59,590 bases of DNA from an uncultured Burkholderiales bacterium. Lineage in GTDB: Bacteria > Pseudomonadota > Gammaproteobacteria > Burkholderiales > Burkholderiaceae_C. Position numbers and translations under genes: made by a program. The notes beneath the pieces are model-generated. The model did no database searches. It saw only the letters and a list, made by a program, of their open reading frames with translations, and had not been told where the DNA came from. This document shows, in pieces, positions 33,958 to 42,693 of this stretch (position 1 is its first letter; the number at the start of each line of letters is the position of its first letter). Location of the stretch: contig CAIPFK010000010.1 of assembly GCA_903864315.1 (NCBI GenBank), forward strand, positions 1 through 59,590. Direction: 5' to 3'.

Positions 33958-34547
33958 TTACTTTGGGGCAACTCGTTTGGTGAAGTTGACTGCAGTGATG
34001 ATCACTTCTCCCTTTTTGTTGCTTCCAAATTCAACATTGGCGTTGCGTGTCTCAATGGATTCAAACGGTTTTTTCCAGGCGCGCTCAATCATGCCGGTGG
34101 TCGTGTTCGTGACGCCATTGAAAAAACGCTCTGTCTTGTCATAGAGGCGATCCATGGTGGACTTGAAGCTCCATGAGGTCCATGGGGCGCTCGCACGCTG
34201 CGCTGTGGCGGGCACCGCCATGTCGACCACGCCACCTGTGCGTTTGATGCTGGCGAGGATGTGCTGGAGTTTCTCAGGCATATCGCCGGGTTTGACCGCG
34301 TAGACAAACCGCACTTGGACGTTGGGTAAATCCGAGGCCAAGGCGGCACTCAGGTGCTGATCAAAGCGCTCGGTCTCAATGTAGTCCAAGCTGGCCCTGG
34401 GCGGGATGCTTCGCACCTCTGCGCTCTTGGCACCCTCGGCCTCGGGAGTTGGGGGGGGGATTTGAAGCTCGAGCAAGCGCTCAATGCAGCCAAGGCAGTC
34501 AGGGCCGCGCAAAGAAGAGGTCGCCAAATCATGGGGGTGTAATTCAT
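33958..34547 (-). pseudogene. Lipoprotein gene split by a frameshift in a C9 run
   Basis: Two overlapping minus-strand frames belong together. The first starts at the ATG at 34545-34547 and encodes a lipoprotein signal (IWRPLLCAALTALAALSAC-SS, lipobox LSAC). The second encodes the body, from TPEAEGAKSAEVRSIPPRAS to the end (FTKRVAPK) at 33958. They join at nine C (34451-34459 on the minus strand): ten C, or seven, would give one frame of about 196 aa. The body has FVYAVKPGDMPEKLQHIL, a Thr/Trp-rich middle and no domain that I recognise. The cause may be a pseudogene, phase variation or a homopolymer sequencing error. Confidence 0.75.
34451..34459. repeat. G9/C9 homopolymer run inside a lipoprotein gene
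   Basis: Nine G on the plus strand, C on the coding strand, lie about 30 codons after the start. The length is exactly one short of keeping the lipoprotein frame. Runs of this length are prone to slippage and to sequencing error. Confidence 0.85.
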
Positions 34548-34825
34548 GTCGCTGTTGGAAAGAGTAATGGAAGAGATTGATCCCTATTTTCATCGATTTT
34601 TGGGACAGATCCGAGTCTTGCTCGAAAGCAAGGCCGACTTTAGCGCTTTATGGGGACCGCTGTGGTGTGATTGCCCGTGCTCTTCGGGCTTGGACCCACT
34701 GGGTTGGCCAGCACCCTGGCCGTGATTTTTTTGTGGCGAATCAAGACAAAAGTGCATCCGCGCATGCGTTCTTGGGGTCTTTGGCACACAACACACGCAT
34801 GATTTTGGTTTTTAATGGCACAATA
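34548..34825. other. Intergenic region upstream of the odh leader
   Basis: No credible gene is seen; a small open frame on the plus strand (34577-34846) has no ribosome site or recognisable sequence. The region must hold the promoters for the lipoprotein gene (minus strand) and for odhA (plus strand). An AT-rich stretch at 34800-34825 (GATTTTGGTT, then CACAAT) is the most promoter-like part before odhA, but the match is weak. Confidence 0.4.
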
Positions 34826-34934
34826 CCTCACGACTATGCCCAATGAGGCGTGTGCTCGCATCTGCTAACCGGTACAGCCGTGTCGCAGAGGGTTTTTCTA
34901 CAACCAACTAATGTTTCCTCAAGGGAATCGGAGG
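34826..34934 (+). ncRNA. odhA 5' leader with stem-loops, candidate sucA RNA motif
   Basis: The leader has several possible stems: CCTCA / TGAGG (34826-34830 with 34844-34848); TCTGC / GCAGA (34861-34865 with 34885-34889), enclosing CGG / CCG; and CCTC (34917-34920) with GAGG (34931-34934). The last would hide the GGAGG ribosome site of odhA. A conserved sucA RNA motif is known in 5' leaders of this gene in Burkholderiales and is thought to act by masking the ribosome site. The position and the masking pair fit, but I could not check the consensus. Confidence 0.45.
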
Positions 34935-34943
34935 TCAGCGTCC

Positions 34944-37811
34944 ATGAGCGGTTCATCGCCTATTTATCAGGCCTATGCGGCCAACACCTATCTCTTCGGG
35001 GGCAACGCCCCGTATGTTGAAGAGCTTTACGAAAACTATCTCTCCAATCCGGGAAGCGTGCCAGAGACTTGGCGCGAGTACTTTGATGCTTTGCAGCATG
35101 TCCCAGCCCTTGATGGCTCCCAGTCCAAGGATGTTGCACACCTGCCCGTGATCAACGCCTTTGCCCAGCGTGCCAAGGAAGGCGGCACCCGCGTGGTGAT
35201 GGCTTCTGCCGATGAGCAGATGGGGCGCAAACGCACCGCGGTGCAGCAACTGATCTCTGCCTATCGAAACGTGGGCGTGGGCTGGGCCGATTTGGATCCT
35301 TTAAAACGTGCTGAGCGGCGCGAGATTCCTGAGCTCAGCCCGGCGTTTTATGGCTTCAGCGATGCAGACCAAGAGGCGGTGTTTGACACGAGCAACACCT
35401 TCTTTGGTCGAGACCGCATGCCTCTTAGAGAACTGCTCAACGCATTGAGAGAGACCTACTGTGGCTCCATTGGTGCCGAGTTCAACTACATGTCCAACCA
35501 AGACCACAAACGGTGGTGGCAACAAAAATTGGAGGGCATTCGCTCCAAACCCAATTTCAATGCCGACAAAAAGAAACGCATTTTGGAGAAACTGACTGCG
35601 GCCGAAGGCTTGGAGAGGTTTTTGCACACCAAGTATGTGGGGCAAAAGCGCTTTTCCTTGGAGGGTGGCGAGAGTTTCATCGTGTGCATTGACGAGCTCA
35701 TTGACCAAGCCGGTGTGATGGGCGTTCAAGAGGTGGTGATTGGCATGGCCCACCGTGGACGCTTGAACGTGATTGTGAACTCCATGGGCAAGTTGCCCGC
35801 GGACTTGTTTGCTGAATTCGATCACACGGCACCCGAAGAGTTGCCCAGCGGAGATGTGAAATACCACCAAGGTTTCAGCTCTGATGTGAGCACCTCGGGC
35901 GGCCCCGTTCATTTGAGCTTGGCCTTCAATCCTTCCCACTTGGAGATCGTGAACCCCGTGGTGGAGGGCTCGGTGCGTGCTCGCATGGACCGACGAAACG
36001 ACCCCAAGGGTCAACAAGTCTTGCCCGTCTTGGTGCATGGTGACGCTGCCTTTGCAGGCCAAGGTGTCGTGATGGAGACACTTGCACTTGCAGAAACCCG
36101 GGGCTACTACACTGGCGGGACGCTGCACATCGTGATCAATAACCAAATCGGTTTCACCACCTCCGATCCACGCGACTCGAGATCCACGCTCTATTGCACC
36201 GATGTGGTGAAAATGATCGAGTCCCCTGTGCTGCACGTCAATGGCGATGACCCCGAGGCGGTGGCGTTGGCAACCCAGTTGGCCTTGGAATTTCGCCAGA
36301 CTTTTTCCAAAGATGTCGTGGTGGACATCATTTGCTTTCGCAAACTGGGTCACAACGAGCAAGATACCCCAAGCCTCACGCAGCCATTGATGTACAAAAA
36401 AATTGCGGCCCATCCGGGAACACGCAAACTCTACGCCGATCGATTGGCCTCCCAAGGATTGGGTGATGCTTTGGGCGATGAGATGGTGAAGACCTACCGC
36501 GCCGCTTTGGACGCTGGAGTCCACACCGTCGACCCCATTGTGACCAATTTCAAAAGCCAGTTCACCGTCGACTGGAGCCCTTATCTGGGCAAGAAGTGGA
36601 CCGATGCAGGCGACACCTCCATTCCCTTGAGCGAATGGAAGCGTTTGGCCCAGAAAATCACCACCATTCCTCCTGGCGTGACCCCTCACCAGTTGGTCAA
36701 AAAAGTCTACGATGACCGTGCCGCCATGGGGCGTGGCGACACCCCGGTGGATTGGGGGATGGGCGAGCACATGGCGTTGGCCTCTTTGGTCTCGGGTGGC
36801 TTTCCAGTGAGGCTCTCAGGGGAAGACTGTGGGCGCGGAACCTTCACCCACCGCCACGCGGTGATCCATGATCAAAACCGTGAAAAGTGGGACACGGGCA
36901 TTTACGTGCCACTGCAAAATGTCTCCGACTCTCAAGCCCCCTTTGTTGTGATCGATTCAATTTTGTCAGAAGAGGCCGTGCTCGGGTTTGAGTATGGTTA
37001 CGCCTCCAATGACCCCAGCACCTTGGTGATTTGGGAAGCACAGTTTGGTGACTTTGCCAACGGAGCGCAAGTGGTGATTGACCAATTCATTGCGTCGGGT
37101 GAGGTCAAGTGGGGCCGTGTCAATGGCATCACCTTGATGTTGCCCCACGGCTACGAGGGCCAAGGGCCAGAGCACAGCTCAGCCCGCATTGAGCGCTTCA
37201 TGCAACTCGCAGCCGACACGAACATGCAAATTGTCCAGCCCACGACGGCGAGTCAAATCTTTCATGTGCTCAGGCGCCAAATGGTGAGAAACCTTCGCAA
37301 ACCCCTCATCATCTTCACGCCCAAGTCCTTGCTCAGAAACAAGGACGCCACCTCTCCCTTGTCAGAATTCACCAAGGGCAGCTTCCAGACGGTGATCCCT
37401 GAGAGCCATGAGCTCAAAGCCGATCGTGTCAAACGCTTGGTGGTGTGCTCGGGCAAGGTCTACTATGACTTGATGAAAAAACGCGAAGAAAAAGGGTTGG
37501 ACGATGTGGCCATTGTGCGAGTCGAGCAACTCTATCCCTTCCCGCACAAAGCCTTTGCCAATGAACTTAAAAAGTATCCCAACTTGAGTGAGATCGTCTG
37601 GACCCAAGACGAGCCACAAAACCAGGGGCCATGGTTCTTTTTGCAGCACTACATCCATGAAAACATGATCGAAGGCCAGAAATTGGGTTACTCCGGTCGC
37701 ACGGCCTCGGCCTCTCCCGCAGCGGGTTATTCGCATTTGCACCAAGAGCAACAAAAGGCCTTGGTTGAAGGTGCTTTTGGAAAACTCAAGGGCTTTGTGC
37801 TCACCAAATAA
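34944..37811 (+). CDS. odhA: 2-oxoglutarate dehydrogenase E1 component
   Basis: A 955-aa thiamine-diphosphate enzyme of the TCA cycle (also called sucA). The N-terminal E2-contact segment is visible: LFGGNAPYVEELYENYL, then NPGSVPETWREYFDAL. The catalytic part has EVVIGMAHRGRLNVIVNSMG, YHQGFSSDV, LAFNPSHLEIVNPVVEG, HGDAAFAGQGVVMET, NNQIGFTTSDPRDSRST and the C-terminal block EEMVQPTTASQIFH-like (QIVQPTTASQIFHVLRRQM). The ATG at 34944 has GGAGG 9 bases upstream; the ATG at 34911 is in frame but lies in the structured leader. It is first in odhA-odhB-lpdA-zapE. Confidence 0.97.
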   Translation: MSGSSPIYQAYAANTYLFGGNAPYVEELYENYLSNPGSVPETWREYFDALQHVPALDGSQSKDVAHLPVINAFAQRAKEGGTRVVMASADEQMGRKRTAVQQLISAYRNVGVGWADLDPLKRAERREIPELSPAFYGFSDADQEAVFDTSNTFFGRDRMPLRELLNALRETYCGSIGAEFNYMSNQDHKRWWQQKLEGIRSKPNFNADKKKRILEKLTAAEGLERFLHTKYVGQKRFSLEGGESFIVCIDELIDQAGVMGVQEVVIGMAHRGRLNVIVNSMGKLPADLFAEFDHTAPEELPSGDVKYHQGFSSDVSTSGGPVHLSLAFNPSHLEIVNPVVEGSVRARMDRRNDPKGQQVLPVLVHGDAAFAGQGVVMETLALAETRGYYTGGTLHIVINNQIGFTTSDPRDSRSTLYCTDVVKMIESPVLHVNGDDPEAVALATQLALEFRQTFSKDVVVDIICFRKLGHNEQDTPSLTQPLMYKKIAAHPGTRKLYADRLASQGLGDALGDEMVKTYRAALDAGVHTVDPIVTNFKSQFTVDWSPYLGKKWTDAGDTSIPLSEWKRLAQKITTIPPGVTPHQLVKKVYDDRAAMGRGDTPVDWGMGEHMALASLVSGGFPVRLSGEDCGRGTFTHRHAVIHDQNREKWDTGIYVPLQNVSDSQAPFVVIDSILSEEAVLGFEYGYASNDPSTLVIWEAQFGDFANGAQVVIDQFIASGEVKWGRVNGITLMLPHGYEGQGPEHSSARIERFMQLAADTNMQIVQPTTASQIFHVLRRQMVRNLRKPLIIFTPKSLLRNKDATSPLSEFTKGSFQTVIPESHELKADRVKRLVVCSGKVYYDLMKKREEKGLDDVAIVRVEQLYPFPHKAFANELKKYPNLSEIVWTQDEPQNQGPWFFLQHYIHENMIEGQKLGYSGRTASASPAAGYSHLHQEQQKALVEGAFGKLKGFVLTK

Positions 37812-37815
37812 ACCC

Positions 37816-37842
37816 TGGGGTGACCGGTTTGTCGTCACCCCA
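37816..37842 (+). promoter_or_regulatory. Intercistronic hairpin between odhA and odhB
   Basis: A perfect 9-bp stem TGGGGTGAC / GTCACCCCA with a 9-base loop starts 5 bases after the odhA stop. No T-tract follows, so it is more likely an RNA-stability or processing element than a terminator. It lies 22 bases before the odhB ATG. Confidence 0.6.
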
Positions 37843-37864
37843 CATCATTCTTCGAAGGTCCATC

Positions 37865-39127
37865 ATGTCTATTGTTGAAGTCAAAGTCCCGCAATTGTCC
37901 GAATCCGTGGCCGAGGCCACACTCCTCACCTGGAAAAAATCTGTGGGCCAAGCGGTCGCGGTGGATGAAATCTTGGTGGAGGTCGAAACCGATAAAGTGG
38001 TCTTGGAAGTGCCTGCCCCATCGGCTGGTGTGCTCACCGAGCTCTTGGTGGCGGACGGTGCCACGGTGATGGCGGAGCAACTGATCGCGCGCATTGACAC
38101 CCAAGCGGTGGCGGCTGCGGCGAGTTCCGCTGTGGCGTCGCCGGCTATTGCGCCAACTGCGCCAACTGCGCCAACTCCTCCAGCTTCCAATGCCTTCGCG
38201 CCTGGCGCCCCCCAGCAGTCCATGGCCGGCGTGGCCATGCCCGCTGCTCAAAAAATATTGTCTGAAGCGTCCCTCACTCCAGCAGGGATGGTCGGCACGG
38301 GCAAGGATGCACGGGTGACCAAGGCCGATGCATTGCAAGCGGTGGCGCAGTCCAAAGTGACGCAGGCCCCTTCTGCGGCTGCGAGTCTGCTGCCCCAAGT
38401 GAACATGCCCAGCAAGGAGACGGGCGAGCGACCTGAGCAGCGTGTTCCCATGAGCCGCTTGAGAGCTCGGGTGGCCGAGCGACTGCTCCAGTCCCAATCG
38501 ACCAATGCGATTTTGACGACCTTCAACGAAGTGAACATGGCGCCGGTCATGGAGATGAGAAAGCGCTTTCAAGATAAGTTTGAAAAAGAGCACGGTGTAA
38601 AGCTCGGTTTCATGAGTTTTTTCGTCAAGGCCGCGGTGCATGCACTTAAAAAATACCCCGTTTTGAACGCCTCCGTGGACGGCACCGATGTGGTCTACCA
38701 CGGTTATTTTGACATTGGCATTGCAGTGGGTTCTCCGCGAGGACTGGTGGTGCCCATTTTGCGCAATGCCGATCAGATGAGCTTTGCCGAGGTGGAGAAG
38801 AAGATTGCAGAATACGGTGTCAAGGCACGGGACGGGAAACTCGGTATTGAAGAGATGACCGGGGGCACCTTTTCCATCTCCAATGGAGGCGTGTTTGGCT
38901 CCATGCTCTCGACGCCCATCATCAACCCACCCCAATCGGCCATTTTGGGGGTTCACGCCACCAAAGACCGTGCGGTCGTGGAAAACGGTCAAATCGTGGT
39001 GCGACCCATGAACTACTTTGCCATGAGCTATGACCACCGAATCATCGATGGTCGCGAGGCCGTCTTGGGCTTGGTGGCGATGAAGGATGCACTGGAAGAT
39101 CCAGCGCGCTTACTGTTCGATATTTAA
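37865..39127 (+). CDS. odhB: Dihydrolipoamide succinyltransferase, E2 of 2-oxoglutarate dehydrogenase
   Basis: A 420-aa core enzyme (sucB) that passes succinyl to CoA. Domains: lipoyl (1-78, K44 in ETDKVVLEVP, with the OGDH-type VPQLSESVAEATL opening); an Ala/Pro/Thr linker (about 85-120) that contains three 9-bp repeats encoding APT; a peripheral subunit-binding domain (about 125-165, shortened and with SLTPAGMVGTGKDARVTKAD); and the catalytic domain, ending in FAMSYDHRIIDGREAV with the active-site His and Asp. Length matches the family. The start at 37865 is the family start. Confidence 0.97.
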   Translation: MSIVEVKVPQLSESVAEATLLTWKKSVGQAVAVDEILVEVETDKVVLEVPAPSAGVLTELLVADGATVMAEQLIARIDTQAVAAAASSAVASPAIAPTAPTAPTPPASNAFAPGAPQQSMAGVAMPAAQKILSEASLTPAGMVGTGKDARVTKADALQAVAQSKVTQAPSAAASLLPQVNMPSKETGERPEQRVPMSRLRARVAERLLQSQSTNAILTTFNEVNMAPVMEMRKRFQDKFEKEHGVKLGFMSFFVKAAVHALKKYPVLNASVDGTDVVYHGYFDIGIAVGSPRGLVVPILRNADQMSFAEVEKKIAEYGVKARDGKLGIEEMTGGTFSISNGGVFGSMLSTPIINPPQSAILGVHATKDRAVVENGQIVVRPMNYFAMSYDHRIIDGREAVLGLVAMKDALEDPARLLFDI

Positions 39128-39140
39128 GGATCATTCCACC

Positions 39141-40583
39141 ATGAGTCAATCATTTGATGTGATCGTCATCGGTGCCGGCCCTGGGGGCTACATTGCCGCC
39201 ATTCGCTGCGCACAATTGGGCTTGAAGGTCGCTTGCATCGATGCGTGGAGCAACAAAGAAGGCGCTCCCGCACCAGGGGGCACCTGCACCAATGTCGGAT
39301 GCATTCCGTCCAAGGCCCTTCTTCAGTCGTCCGAGCACTTCGAGCATGCCACGCATCACTTGGGTGAGCACGGTGTGGAGGTCAAAGGCGTGGGACTGAA
39401 TTTGCCCGCCATGCTCTCGCGCAAAAATCAGGTGGTCGCGCAAAACAACCAAGGCATTTTGTACTTGTTCAAAAAGAACAAGGTGAGTTTTTTCCATGGC
39501 ACGGGTGCGTTTGTTGGGGCCGCTGAAGCGGGGATTTATCGCGTGCAAGTCACGCCAAAGAGCGCCAATGGCGAGCCACAGACCTTGACGGCCAAGCACG
39601 TGATCGTGGCCACCGGTTCTAGTGCGCGCGAGTTGGATTTGGCCCCTTTCGATGAGGAACGCATACTCTCCAATGATGGCGCTTTGCAAATCCCACAAGT
39701 GCCCAAAAAACTCACCCTCATCGGCTCGGGCGTCATTGGCCTAGAGATGGGCTCGGTGTGGCGGCGTTTGGGTGCAGAGGTCACGGTGCTGGAAGGTTTG
39801 CCAGAGTTCTTGGGGGCGGTGGATGAGCAAGTGGCCAAAGAGGCCTTCAAAATCTTGACCCAGCAGGGCTTGAACATTGAGCTCGGTGTGAAGGTGAAGG
39901 CGGTCAGCAAAACTGCCAAAACCGTGACGGTGTCCTACACCAACGCCAAGGGACAAGAGCAAAGCTTGACCTCTGAGCGATTGATTGTCTCCATTGGTCG
40001 CATCCCCAACACCCAGGGTCTGGGGGCCCAGGCAGTGGGCCTGGCCTTGGATGAGAGAGGCGCCATTGTCGTGGACGAGCATTGCCGCACGTCGCTTGCC
40101 AACGTCTGGGCCGTGGGCGATGTGGTGCGAGGCCCCATGCTCGCGCACAAGGCTGAAGAGGAAGGCGTTGCTGTGGCCGAACGCATTGCCGGACAACACG
40201 GCCATGTCAATTTCAACACCATTCCCTGGGTGATCTACACCAGTCCCGAGATTGCTTGGGTGGGGCAGACCGAGCAGCAACTCAAAAAAGCCGCCATTCC
40301 TTACCGCGTTGGCGTCTTTCCCTTCTTGGCCAATGGGCGGGCCCGTGCTTTGGGCGACACCCGGGGGTTTGTCAAAGTGTTGGCTCACCAAGACAGCGAC
40401 GAAGTCTTGGGTGTGCACATCATTGGACCATCGGCCAGTGAATTGGTCGCTCAAGCGGTGATGGCCATGGAGTTCAAAGCATCCAGCGAAGACATCGCCC
40501 GCATCTGTCATGCCCATCCATCCTTGAGTGAGGCCTTCAAAGAAGCCGCTTTGGCCGTGGACAAGCGAGCCCTTAACTTTTAG
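39141..40583 (+). CDS. lpdA: Dihydrolipoyl dehydrogenase, E3 of 2-oxoglutarate dehydrogenase
   Basis: A 480-aa FAD disulfide reductase without a lipoyl domain, in contrast to the E3 of the PDH operon. The FAD site is VIVIGAGPGGYIAAIRCAQL, the redox pair is in GGTCTNVGCIPSKALLQSS, and the NAD site is LIGSGVIGLEMGSVWRRLG. Further blocks are WAVGDVVRGPMLAHKAEEEG and the His-Glu pair in CHAHPSLSEAFKEA. It starts 13 bases after odhB and completes the complex. Two E3 genes, one per complex, are usual in this order. Confidence 0.97.
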   Translation: MSQSFDVIVIGAGPGGYIAAIRCAQLGLKVACIDAWSNKEGAPAPGGTCTNVGCIPSKALLQSSEHFEHATHHLGEHGVEVKGVGLNLPAMLSRKNQVVAQNNQGILYLFKKNKVSFFHGTGAFVGAAEAGIYRVQVTPKSANGEPQTLTAKHVIVATGSSARELDLAPFDEERILSNDGALQIPQVPKKLTLIGSGVIGLEMGSVWRRLGAEVTVLEGLPEFLGAVDEQVAKEAFKILTQQGLNIELGVKVKAVSKTAKTVTVSYTNAKGQEQSLTSERLIVSIGRIPNTQGLGAQAVGLALDERGAIVVDEHCRTSLANVWAVGDVVRGPMLAHKAEEEGVAVAERIAGQHGHVNFNTIPWVIYTSPEIAWVGQTEQQLKKAAIPYRVGVFPFLANGRARALGDTRGFVKVLAHQDSDEVLGVHIIGPSASELVAQAVMAMEFKASSEDIARICHAHPSLSEAFKEAALAVDKRALNF

Positions 40584-40596
40584 TGTATTTTTTTCT

Positions 40597-41697
40597 ATGA
40601 CCGGTGTGATGCAAGCTTACCAAGAGCAACTCTTGGTGAAGGGGTTCAAGAGCGATGAGGCGCAGCTGCAGGCGGTTCATGCGCTCGATCGTTGTGCCGT
40701 GGAGTGGGCTCAGTTTGAAGCCAAGGGTTCTTGGTTGAGCTCACTGTTCAACAAAAAGGCAGCCCCCAAGGGGGTTTACCTCTATGGGGGTGTGGGCCGA
40801 GGCAAGAGCTTTTTGATGGACTGCTTTTACCAAAGTGTTCAAACCACCCGCAAAACACGACTGCATTTCCATGAATTCATGCGTGAAGTTCACCATGAGT
40901 TGCAAGCCTTGCAAGGCACCGTCAACCCCTTGGATGCGATGGGTCGCAAGATCTCCGAGCGCTACGATTTGATTTGCTTTGATGAGTTTCATGTTTCTGA
41001 CATCACCGATGCGATGATTTTGCATCGTCTGCTGCAGTCACTCTTTGATCACCAAGTGGGGTTTGTGACCACGTCGAATTTTCATCCCAATGATTTGTAC
41101 CCGGATGGTTTGCACCGCGATCGCTTGTTGCCGGCGATGGCGCTGTTGAATGAAAAGTTGGAAGTCATTCGAGTGGATGCGGGCACGGATTATCGCCAGT
41201 TGACTCTGGAGCAAGCGGATTTGTATTTGTGTCCCAACGATGAGGTTGCACAGCGCTCCATGCTCGCCACGTTTGAGAGACTGCTCGCGCACGACGCCCT
41301 CTTGGAGGAAAGCCTCACAATCGAGTCGCGCGAGATCAAAGCTCGCAAGGTGTCCAAGGATGTTGTGTGGTTTGATTTTGAGACCCTGTGCGGGGGGCCA
41401 CGCTCTCACCACGATTACTTGGAAATCGCCAACCGCTTTCAGACCGTTTTCTTGAGTGATGTGCCACAAATGAATGAGAGGATGGCCAGCCAAGCGCGTC
41501 GTTTTACGTGGTTGGTGGATGTGCTCTATGATCGTCGGGTGAAGTTGGTGATGAGTGCACAAGTGCCTCCCGAGCAACTTTACTTGAGCGGGCCACTGTC
41601 GCACGAGTTTCCAAGGACCGTCTCTAGGCTCACCGAGATGCAGTCCCATGAATTCCTGGCTCTTGAGAGAAGAGACGTCGACACCGCCTTGGTCTGA
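40597..41697 (+). CDS. zapE: Cell division protein ZapE (AFG1-like ATPase)
   Basis: A 366-aa AAA-type ATPase that associates with the Z ring in E. coli, mainly under low oxygen or heat stress. Walker A is GGVGRGKS (64-71), Walker B is ICFDEFHVSDITDAMIL, and the family block TTSNFHPNDLYPDGLHRDRLLPA follows. It ends with YDRRVKLVMSAQVPPEQLY, typical of the AFG1/ZapE family. The gene begins 13 bases after the odh E3 gene and is probably in the same transcript, an arrangement common in Burkholderiales. No good ribosome site is visible before the ATG. Confidence 0.95.
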   Translation: MTGVMQAYQEQLLVKGFKSDEAQLQAVHALDRCAVEWAQFEAKGSWLSSLFNKKAAPKGVYLYGGVGRGKSFLMDCFYQSVQTTRKTRLHFHEFMREVHHELQALQGTVNPLDAMGRKISERYDLICFDEFHVSDITDAMILHRLLQSLFDHQVGFVTTSNFHPNDLYPDGLHRDRLLPAMALLNEKLEVIRVDAGTDYRQLTLEQADLYLCPNDEVAQRSMLATFERLLAHDALLEESLTIESREIKARKVSKDVVWFDFETLCGGPRSHHDYLEIANRFQTVFLSDVPQMNERMASQARRFTWLVDVLYDRRVKLVMSAQVPPEQLYLSGPLSHEFPRTVSRLTEMQSHEFLALERRDVDTALV

Positions 41698-41841
41698 GCT
41701 GCGGGTCTTGTCGGTCTTGGACTTTGTCAGTGTCGGACATGGTCTGCCAAGGTCTAAAATGGCCGTCTCAAGGTGATATCGTTTTGATATCGTCGTGGTA
41801 GAGGGTCTCGCCCTCACCACCAACCCAGACTGTAGGACCGC

Positions 41842-42693
41842 ATGATGCGTGTGATGACTTTTGAGTGCTCGCGCCCTTGGGTTGAGGGATCTGGTCGCCC
41901 AAGCGCGCGGCGCGCGACGCTCTGGTGCGCTCCAACACTGGGTCTTGCAATCTTCATTGGTGCTGGCATGCCAAGCGTCGCCACGGCGCAAATCTTGACA
42001 GCGGGCCCCCAAGCATCGCTCTCAGCCGGTTTGGGTCAAGAAGGCGCTCAAGACGTCGCCCAGCGCGCTTTGCTGCTGGAGAAAGTGGGCCATCAACAGT
42101 CCTTGATCAAGGCCCAAATGGATGCCGTGCAGGCGGAGTTTTCAAGGCAGTTGCAGTTGTGCACTCAACGCTTTGCGGTGACGGGCTGTCAGCTCGATGC
42201 ACAAACCTATCGCATTCAACACTTGAGGCCGTTGAAGGAGGAAATGGTCTCATTGGATGACCTCGAGCGGGCCATCAAGGCTCAAGAGGCCCGAGAGGCC
42301 TTGGCTGAAAAACAAAGCGAGGAATCCCTTGCGCGTGAACGTTCTCGCATGCTGCAAGCTCAAAAGGCCTATGATGAACGCATGGCTCAGCACGAGAAGG
42401 TCTTGATCGAGCATGATCGTCAAGATGCCAACTTGCAACAGCTGCCTGAGCGCCCAACTCAGAAAAGGCCCACACCCAAAGAGCAGTCTCAGGCCCTCCA
42501 AGCCTACGAAAAAAAGCTTGCCAATGCACAGGAACACCAAGCTCGGGTGCAAAAAAATCTGCGTGAGAAAGCCACCCGCCCCAAGCCCTTGCCGCCCTTT
42601 GAAGAATTGAACAATTTACCACCCCTGAGCCCCGAGCCGCTCTCCAATGCCGGCGCCAAGACGCTGCCCTCGACTGTGGGGCGCGCGCCGTGA
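41842..42693 (+). CDS. Hypothetical secreted coiled-coil protein
   Basis: A 283-aa protein without a family that I recognise. The N-terminus has an Arg-rich region and a hydrophobic core (LGLAIFIGAGMPSVATA-Q), fitting a signal peptide cut at about residue 49. The mature part is helical. Residues 130-200 have many Glu, Gln, Ala, Arg and Lys in heptad-like order (AIKAQEAREALAEKQSEESL), so a coiled coil is likely. A Pro/Lys/Gln-rich C-terminus follows (LPERPTQKRPTPKEQSQ). Two cysteines (QLCTQRFAVTGC) are nine residues apart. The stop overlaps the GTG start of the DinG-like gene. Function unknown; periplasmic location inferred. Confidence 0.7.
   Translation: MMRVMTFECSRPWVEGSGRPSARRATLWCAPTLGLAIFIGAGMPSVATAQILTAGPQASLSAGLGQEGAQDVAQRALLLEKVGHQQSLIKAQMDAVQAEFSRQLQLCTQRFAVTGCQLDAQTYRIQHLRPLKEEMVSLDDLERAIKAQEAREALAEKQSEESLARERSRMLQAQKAYDERMAQHEKVLIEHDRQDANLQQLPERPTQKRPTPKEQSQALQAYEKKLANAQEHQARVQKNLREKATRPKPLPPFEELNNLPPLSPEPLSNAGAKTLPSTVGRAP

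Noticed and set aside
34577-34846. 89-codon open frame upstream of odhA
   Set aside because: No ribosome site, no recognisable sequence, and it runs into the structured odhA leader.
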